A stretch of 54,829 bases of DNA, taken from Igneacidithiobacillus copahuensis (lineage in GTDB: Bacteria; Pseudomonadota; Gammaproteobacteria; Acidithiobacillales; Acidithiobacillaceae). Each line of letters opens with the position of its first letter. Position 1 is the stretch's first letter. Made by a program: the position numbers and the translations under genes. Positions 49,860 through 54,829 of the stretch are shown here, piece by piece. The DNA is taken from the NCBI RefSeq assembly GCF_018854015.1, contig NZ_JAAXYO010000037.1:1-54829 (forward strand). Direction: 5' to 3'. Under the pieces are notes generated by a model, which ran no database searches, was not told where the DNA came from, and saw nothing but the letters and a program-made list of their open reading frames with translations.

Positions 49860-50153
49860 CTAGCTCAGATTAGGAAGCAGGGTCAACAGTTCCCCTCGGG
49901 ACACCATTCCTGGAAGCAAACCGGTGCTTCCGTTCTTATGCCGATAGAGAATAGCCGGAACTCCCATGGAGTGGGTACTTTGTAGCACCGCCATATTGAC
50001 CTGCAGCGCATGAAGGGTTTGCGCCGTGGGCTTGCTCCTGGGGAGTCCAACAGGACCAGCGGTGGTCAACGGAGCGGCAAAGCTCTTCCCCGCCAGCACT
50101 TCGAAATGCCGGGTATTCGTAATTTGGTGTGTATAGCGCCTCAACCGGATCAA
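49860..50153 (-). pseudogene. 5'-truncated DsbG-like gene
   Basis: The frame aligns with the C-terminal half of the neighbouring DsbG-like protein: TRHFEVLAGK (cf. LKHFETIIGP), MGVPAILYRHKNGSTGLLPG (cf. EGTPAILFRAKDGKIGRIPG) and LLTLLPNL. The N-terminal half with the CxxC site is missing. An in-frame stop sits just upstream at 50157-50159, and transposase sequence begins within about 30 bp, so the IS insertion or an associated deletion probably removed the 5' end and the original operon promoter. Confidence 0.75.
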
Positions 50154-50179
50154 AGCTCATTCAGATCGTGTTTGTGTAT

Positions 50180-51643
50180 TTACCTAAAATCGGGATCGTC
50201 CAGTTCGTCAGGAGATTTGTGTATGGAACTGATCTTACTCGAGCCCAGCACCTCAGTGAGCAGTTGCAGATCCACCCCATAATTGATTTCTCCTTGTGAC
50301 TGATCAAACTCCAAGGGTAGGCCCATCTCCATGTGGTAGAAAGCCGTGGTTCTTGTCGACTTCCGTTGAAATTTCGGTCGTTGCATCTGTTTCTTGTGGG
50401 TGCCACGAGTGAACAGAATCCTCGCCCGGAGCACCTCAAAGCTATAGCCCCGGCCCATGCGGTTTGTGACGCGGATCAGGTTGTTCAGGCTCTCCGTGAA
50501 GGCGTTGGTAACTTGATGGTCGAAATAGGCCAGGATATAAGGTTCCCAGTTTTCCCAAGCCGTGAGAATGGGTTGAAAGGCGCTCTGACATTCGGGAGGA
50601 ACGGATGCCGCCCAGGTACGATATCGCTGACGTGCGTCCTCTTTGGTGGTTGCGTCGTAGATGGCGTAAAAGCCCTCCTTGAGTCGCCAGGCTTCAGCCA
50701 GTTCGGGAATATTCCGCAGCCAGCCGTCGAGTATCAGTCGCTCGCTGTCGTCCAAGTCCTTCTCGCGCTTGCGGAAAAGATAGGCATCCTTCTTGACCCC
50801 GGCGGCCTTCTTGCGCAAACGATCCGCATCTCGGTTTCGAGAGAGGGAGCGGCGCAATTCATCCATCGCCTGGTTGGCCATGCGCAGAACGTGGAACTTG
50901 TCCACCACAACGGACGCATCGGGCAACACTTCCAGAACGGCATCCCGGTAAGGGCGCCACATATCCATGGCGACGGTGCGGATGCGGTCTTTGTGCTCCA
51001 GTGCGGCGAGGTAGCGCAAAATGTGGCGTTTATCACGATTGGGCAGGAGATCAATGACGGTATTGTCGCGTAGATTGGTGATTACTGCGCGGGGACGGCG
51101 CAGCAGATGAATTTCGTCAATGCCCATCCATTCCGGAGTCTCAAAATGATACGTCTGTTCCAGCGCGTCCATATAGTCATGCGCGATATTGCGGACAGTG
51201 CCTTCTGTAATCCCGATTTCTTCGGCCACACTGGTGAACGTATGGAACAGGGAGCGCGGACCGATCCAGCGAGCCAGGCGGTCCGTCATGCGGCGCTTGC
51301 TGTCCACTTCAGGAAGCGTTTCCATGAAGGTTTTACCACAATCCCGACATTTGAAGCGCCGTGCCTCTATATAGAGTCCTACCCGTTTCCCGTGCATTGG
51401 CAAATCATGGACCAATAATTCCGAGCGACCATAACCGACACATTGAATGCTCTGACACGCTGGACAGTTCGCTGACGGTGTCTGCGTCTCCATCGGAATA
51501 TGGTAATCGTGGGCTGTTTCGCGCACCGTGCCGATCGTGTAACCCGACAGTCGGAGCAGGTTGGTCGGTGCATGGGGGATCATGTCCGACGAAACCGGTT
51601 CGCTGTTCGCGGAACGGCCTTGCCGAGAATTACTGTCCGCCAC
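50180..51643 (-). CDS. ISL3-family transposase
   Basis: A 487-residue transposase. The N-terminal zinc-finger region has CPACQSIQCVGYG and FKCRDCGKTF. The DDE catalytic domain follows, with WMGIDEIHLLRR, VVDKFHVLRMANQAMDELRR and a C-terminal FTESLNNLIRVTNRMGRGYS. These features identify the ISL3 family, which includes ISAfe1 of Acidithiobacillus ferrooxidans, although this protein is longer. A GTG at 51643 gives the longest form; ATG 51583 (before LLRLSGY) is an alternative. I could not find matching terminal inverted repeats, so the element limits are undefined. Confidence 0.85.
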   Translation of the reverse strand: MADSNSRQGRSANSEPVSSDMIPHAPTNLLRLSGYTIGTVRETAHDYHIPMETQTPSANCPACQSIQCVGYGRSELLVHDLPMHGKRVGLYIEARRFKCRDCGKTFMETLPEVDSKRRMTDRLARWIGPRSLFHTFTSVAEEIGITEGTVRNIAHDYMDALEQTYHFETPEWMGIDEIHLLRRPRAVITNLRDNTVIDLLPNRDKRHILRYLAALEHKDRIRTVAMDMWRPYRDAVLEVLPDASVVVDKFHVLRMANQAMDELRRSLSRNRDADRLRKKAAGVKKDAYLFRKREKDLDDSERLILDGWLRNIPELAEAWRLKEGFYAIYDATTKEDARQRYRTWAASVPPECQSAFQPILTAWENWEPYILAYFDHQVTNAFTESLNNLIRVTNRMGRGYSFEVLRARILFTRGTHKKQMQRPKFQRKSTRTTAFYHMEMGLPLEFDQSQGEINYGVDLQLLTEVLGSSKISSIHKSPDELDDPDFR

Positions 51644-52175
51644 CGTCGATGTCCGCCGTAAAACCGATCGGGCGGTTTTGAGGATTAGGGGCTTGCATTA
51701 GTTCGCGGAGGGCGTTGATCAACCCGGCAAGGGCCTGATCATGGGTGGATACGGTGCGTTCCAGTGCATTCAGTTTCTCTGCCAATTCCTTGTGCGCCAT
51801 TAACATCCTTCGCAGGTGGACGAAAGTGCGTACAACAAAAACGCTCATTTCGATGGCTTTGGCAGAGTTCAGGACCGTGGCGGCCATGATGGCTCCATGT
51901 TCGGTAAATGCGTAGGGCAGGTATCTACGGCCACCCCGCCCGGTGTTTGAGGTCGCAATTTGCGACCTCAAAATCGCGTGCTCCTCGTCATCCAGTTGAA
52001 ACATGAAGTCCGGTGGAAATCGGTCCAGGTTGCGTTTGACCTGTTCATTGAGACGCTTGGTAGTGACACCATAGAGTTCGGCGAGATCTGCGTCCAAAAT
52101 GACGTTGAGACTGCGTATGCTGTAAATCCGCTGGCTCAATGTTTCAATGTTCAGGGAGGATTCGGATACCGTCAT
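51630..52175 (-). CDS. ORF6N-domain DNA-binding protein
   Basis: A 181-residue protein with the ORF6N domain in its first 110 residues (YSIRSLNVILDADLAELYGV, TKRLNEQVKRNLDRFPPDFM, YLPYAFTEHGAIMAATVLNS). A helical coiled-coil tail follows (KELAEKLNALERTVSTHDQA). These proteins occur in phages and mobile elements as regulators. ATG 52175 is used with AAGGCG upstream; a GTG at 52196 is in frame. Its 3' end overlaps the longest transposase frame by about 14 bp. Confidence 0.85.
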   Translation of the reverse strand: MTVSESSLNIETLSQRIYSIRSLNVILDADLAELYGVTTKRLNEQVKRNLDRFPPDFMFQLDDEEHAILRSQIATSNTGRGGRRYLPYAFTEHGAIMAATVLNSAKAIEMSVFVVRTFVHLRRMLMAHKELAEKLNALERTVSTHDQALAGLINALRELMQAPNPQNRPIGFTADIDGGGQ

Positions 52176-52250
52176 ATTCGCCTTGTACACATACACAGAA
52201 GATTACGAGGTCATCATAACGGTTACATCACCGAAGGTCGATACTTTCTT

Positions 52251-53090
52251 TTAGTGGGGAATTTCTGCAAGCAGAGTTTTCATATGCTCATACCCCATGC
52301 GCATCAGGCGAGTACGTGTCTCACGAGACATGCTGGCATCGAGCATATTCAGATTTCCCGTATCCACCGCTACAAAGCGTACCCAGGAGGCGGCATGACG
52401 GTCCAGATATTCCTGACCGCGCACAAGATCCCGCACGCTCAGGGATGCCAGTGCGAAAAGGGTCGGTTCATTCTCATGCAGGCGTGGTGGCGTGCCGACC
52501 AGGTAAACACCCACGGAGGGGATCTGCGGATGATCGGGTAAAATGTTGCCGGGGATGTTATCCGTCAGACCACCATCAACGTAATAACGATTCTGAGTGC
52601 GTTTGGGTGGATAGACAAAGGGCAGCGATGAAGATGCCCTGGCTGCCGTGGCAATAGGGAGATCTGGTGTGGTGGCACGAGAAAATACCTGACGCTCCCC
52701 TCGCAAGAGATTGGTCGCGCAAATGAATAGCTCCATCGATAGATCTGCAAAAGACTGGCCTTCCGTCTGTTGGATTAGAAAGGTGTCCAGGGCGGTTGTT
52801 GCGCAGATACCCCGTCGGGTCAGCAGTCGCCAGCCGTTGGTCCAGGATTCAAAATCCATAAACGGTCTCCAGTCCGTCGCCAGAATCAGATCGGCCAGCT
52901 TCTGGGCATCCTGCTGTACCGCGTATATGGCGGCCACAATCGCGCCGCCCGAAGTGCCACTCAGGGCCGATACCGCGTATCCGGCACCTTCGATGGCCTG
53001 CAAAGCGCCGACGTGTACCGGCAGTAGAAAGCCCGAACCGCTGAGGGCAACCTGAATCCGCTTCGGCTGGAGATTGACCGTGTCGCTCAT
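52251..53090 (-). CDS. Patatin-like phospholipase
   Basis: A 279-residue lipid acyl hydrolase. ALSGSGFLLPVHVGAL is the oxyanion-hole region, SALSGTSGGAIVAA contains the nucleophile Ser in GxSxG, and YYVDGGLTDNIPG gives the catalytic Asp (DGG). There is no signal peptide, so it is cytoplasmic or delivered by another route. ATG 53090 overlaps the lysozyme stop (ATGA), so the two are co-translated. It could be an antibacterial or defence phospholipase. Confidence 0.85.
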   Translation of the reverse strand: MSDTVNLQPKRIQVALSGSGFLLPVHVGALQAIEGAGYAVSALSGTSGGAIVAAIYAVQQDAQKLADLILATDWRPFMDFESWTNGWRLLTRRGICATTALDTFLIQQTEGQSFADLSMELFICATNLLRGERQVFSRATTPDLPIATAARASSSLPFVYPPKRTQNRYYVDGGLTDNIPGNILPDHPQIPSVGVYLVGTPPRLHENEPTLFALASLSVRDLVRGQEYLDRHAASWVRFVAVDTGNLNMLDASMSRETRTRLMRMGYEHMKTLLAEIPH

Positions 53091-53560
53091 GCCTGGGTGC
53101 TCGACGGCGTATCCGTATCCTGCCAGCGATTGGTTCGCATTTGCTCGGCCAATGCCTGTGCCCGGCTTCCGGTCTGTTGATACCAAAGACTGTCCAGCAT
53201 GGCCTTTGCCGCTTGCTCATAATTCCCCGCTTGCAGGGCAGAGAGCATCTGGGTAAAACCTAACAAACCCTGAAGGCCCATATTGAACGCCATATTCACT
53301 AGAACGGCAAAGCGGATGACTGAAAGTTGACTTTCTGCCCAAGGCAGATGGCTCGTAACTTCCCGCCAGGCACGGTCGATATCGTGACGCAGCAAGACCA
53401 TTGCCTCTTCCTTCAAGATTCCTTCTGTCATCAGGTCGCGGCCGTACCCTATCGTCGGATTTCCCTGCACGGTGTAGCCGGGGACGATTTCCTGGCCTGT
53501 GGCATCGTCGTAAACGAAGCGACGGTAACTTTCCTGGCGTTCTAATTGGTCTTCGAGCAT
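53087..53560 (-). CDS. GH24 phage-type lysozyme
   Basis: A 157-residue muramidase of the T4-lysozyme family. ERQESYRRFVYDDATG (catalytic Glu 10) is followed by TVQGNPTIGYGRDLMTEGIL, with the acidic residue and TIGYG motif in place. The C-terminal helical lobe (FAVLVNMAFNMGLQGLLGFT) is also present. No signal peptide and no holin or spanin gene lies nearby. Co-translation with a phospholipase suggests joint attack on wall and membrane, or a phage-derived lysis pair. Confidence 0.8.
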   Translation of the reverse strand: MLEDQLERQESYRRFVYDDATGQEIVPGYTVQGNPTIGYGRDLMTEGILKEEAMVLLRHDIDRAWREVTSHLPWAESQLSVIRFAVLVNMAFNMGLQGLLGFTQMLSALQAGNYEQAAKAMLDSLWYQQTGSRAQALAEQMRTNRWQDTDTPSSTQA

Positions 53561-53581
53561 GTTGATTCACTCAAGGGGGGT

Positions 53582-53601
53582 GAGGAACCGTTTGGTTCCT
53601 C
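53582..53601. terminator. Hairpin after the Rhs-associated membrane gene
   Basis: GAGGAACC and GGTTCCTC form a perfect 8-bp stem with loop GTTT. It separates the rhs-membrane gene pair from the lysozyme-patatin pair. There is no clear T-run, so termination is uncertain. Confidence 0.4.
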
Positions 53602-53632
53602 GATACTTCAAGTGGGTAGCCGGAGATTCAGC

Positions 53633-54190
53633 TTACCCAGGATCAGATAAGCCATGTTGATAACAGCTTGGTAGCTTGCGAATAAACATATACCAAATTA
53701 ATGCGATTGCGGAAAATAACAAAACGAAGCCAATAGTCCACCTTTCAGAATAAGCGCGATGATCTGAGATAACCATACAACTAAGCATCAACAATGGTAT
53801 CAACGAACCCGCAAGAAAACTTGCAAAAATAGCATCTATGGTTCTTTGTTGGATTGCTATAAATATAGTTAAAAACAAGAATACGGTCAACGGAAAAATG
53901 AAAAATACATTATGAATCACAGGAAAGTACGGAGGGACAGGAAAAAACGCAGTAACCAAAACCGATGACAAAAACATATTCAACCAGAACTTCCTTGGCA
54001 TTTTTCCACCAGTAAAAACAGAATATGCGATAAGCGGTAAGCCTACCGCTGAGATCATGAATGACAAATGATATGGAAAAGCTGTGCTTATCGCCCAATA
54101 TAAACCTAGGGCATAAAAAAACAAACACAAGGATATTTTTGCCGCGATCCCCCCAAAAAAAATCGCGGCGCGTAGATATTGGTTATTCAC
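53633..54190 (-). CDS. Multi-pass membrane protein, candidate Rhs immunity protein
   Basis: A 185-residue protein with about six hydrophobic segments (YLRAAIFFGGIAAKISLCLF; FMISAVGLPLIAYSVF; VFFIFPLTVFLFLTIFIAI; WTIGFVLLFSAIALIWYMFI). The GTG start overlaps the stop of the rhs gene (GTGA) and follows GGCGGGAA, so the longer frame is not used. The DNA is clearly AT-rich relative to the rest of the window. A small gene coupled to the 3' end of rhs normally encodes the cognate immunity protein. A membrane location would fit a toxin acting at the inner membrane or in the periplasm. Confidence 0.65.
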   Translation of the reverse strand: MNNQYLRAAIFFGGIAAKISLCLFFYALGLYWAISTAFPYHLSFMISAVGLPLIAYSVFTGGKMPRKFWLNMFLSSVLVTAFFPVPPYFPVIHNVFFIFPLTVFLFLTIFIAIQQRTIDAIFASFLAGSLIPLLMLSCMVISDHRAYSERWTIGFVLLFSAIALIWYMFIRKLPSCYQHGLSDPG

Positions 54191-54829
54191 TTCCCGCCGC
54201 CATCGGTAATTCCGTATGTGCTTGCAAATTTTATGCACCCTTCAAATGTGGAGTATGGCCTTATAATTTCGCAGGATTGCGGGTGGCCATAGAAGCGTGA
54301 CTTAGGATTTGTTGACGCGGCGATGCACTCCTGCCGTATTCTTTTTTTGTTTTGCCCAGCTAAGATCAACTCTGAGAAACATTGTAGACCTGGGACTCGC
54401 GAAACTAACTCCTTTGATATCCAGTTTTTTGGCTGCGCACAAAATTTAATGGCTTTATGCAATTCATATTTTGCGAACCCTGACAAATTTGGACTCAAAC
54501 CTAAACTATCATTATTATTTATTGGAACGCTTTTGGAATATGCATATAAATTCACTCCACCGTCTTCCCCAATCGGGTCCCTGCTGATCCACCGTCCTGC
54601 ACTGGGATCATAAGCCCGGAACACCGCCAGATAGAGCCCGCTCTGCTCATGGAAAAACAGCCCCGCATACCGATAGTCTGGCGCTTTGCCGATGAATGGC
54701 GTCAACGTGGTCTGAGTTTCCCCGTAAGCCGTGTAGCTCATTCGGGCTGTGATCAGATGATCCTGATTCACCGTTTCCCGCACGGAACCCAGTCGGTCGC
54801 TGACATAAAAAAGGCTTTCCGTTCCGTGG
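54187..54829 (-). CDS. Rhs-family protein, C-terminal part with variable toxin domain (runs off the window)
   Basis: The frame is open to the window edge. It begins in the Rhs core (FYVSDRLGSVRETVNQD; YTAYGE) and contains the conserved end RYAGLFFHEQSGLYLAVFRA, YDPSAGRWISRDPIGEDGG and VNLYAYSKSVPINNNDSLGL. After this comes a variable 100-residue C-terminal domain (KYELHKAIKFCAQPKNWISK; CFSELILAGQNKKRIRQECI) with five cysteines. It matches no toxin family that I know. DNA after the core becomes AT-rich, as is usual for exchangeable Rhs tips. Confidence 0.85.
   Translation of the reverse strand, partial: HGTESLFYVSDRLGSVRETVNQDHLITARMSYTAYGETQTTLTPFIGKAPDYRYAGLFFHEQSGLYLAVFRAYDPSAGRWISRDPIGEDGGVNLYAYSKSVPINNNDSLGLSPNLSGFAKYELHKAIKFCAQPKNWISKELVSRVPGLQCFSELILAGQNKKRIRQECIAASTNPKSRFYGHPQSCEIIRPYSTFEGCIKFASTYGITDGGGK

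Noticed and set aside
50160..51680. Terminal inverted repeats of the ISL3 element
   Set aside because: I compared the sequence flanking both ends of the transposase and found no convincing pair, so no IS limits are given.

Overview
The window looks like a chromosome segment of an acidophilic proteobacterium, most likely Acidithiobacillus or a relative. This is inferred from the compact merR/merC/merA unit, the type IV pilus assembly genes and the Trb-type conjugative element. No 16S or housekeeping marker is present, so the genus is not proven.

Layout. (1) 1-7289, chromosome: the end of an IS21-like element, a collapsed MntA/HepT toxin-antitoxin remnant, then an overlapping minor-pilin operon (fimT-like, pilV, pilW, pilX, pilY1) that would build and tip a type IV pilus. 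(2) 7290 to at least 43384, an integrative and conjugative element (ICE). It starts at the 3' half of a CAU-anticodon tRNA gene (attachment site). Next come a tyrosine integrase and a translationally coupled nuclease/helicase. The rest is a minus-strand conjugation region: traG/virD4, virB1, topB, trbI, two tandem trbG genes, trbF, trbL, eexN, trbJ, trbE, trbD, trbC, trbB, a relaxase and several large polyvalent or antirestriction proteins. Almost every transcription unit in the ICE begins with the same sequence, read on the minus strand as GCTATC-N12-GGTCTATACCC, about 27-40 bp before the start codon. This defines a candidate element-wide regulon. The far end of the element, with the intact tRNA, is not visible here.

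(3) 43385-46380: a mercury-resistance unit, merR divergent from merC-merA, with a textbook 19-bp-spacer promoter. (4) 46660-50153: the most interesting region. A minus-strand operon encodes a small secreted peptide with two identical MMRHGCSG units, a DUF692/MNIO iron enzyme, its DUF2063 partner, and three DsbC/DsbG-like thioredoxin-fold proteins (two of them truncated). This is a bufferin-like RiPP (modified-peptide) locus with an apparently unusual single-cysteine repeat core and a periplasmic thiol-redox component. It lies next to mercury resistance, which suggests a metal-binding peptide.

(5) 50180-52175: an ISL3-type transposase and an ORF6N regulator. (6) 52251-54829: a possible antibacterial-effector tail with a patatin phospholipase, a GH24 lysozyme, a membrane protein coupled to an Rhs gene (candidate immunity), and the 3' end of the Rhs gene running off the window.
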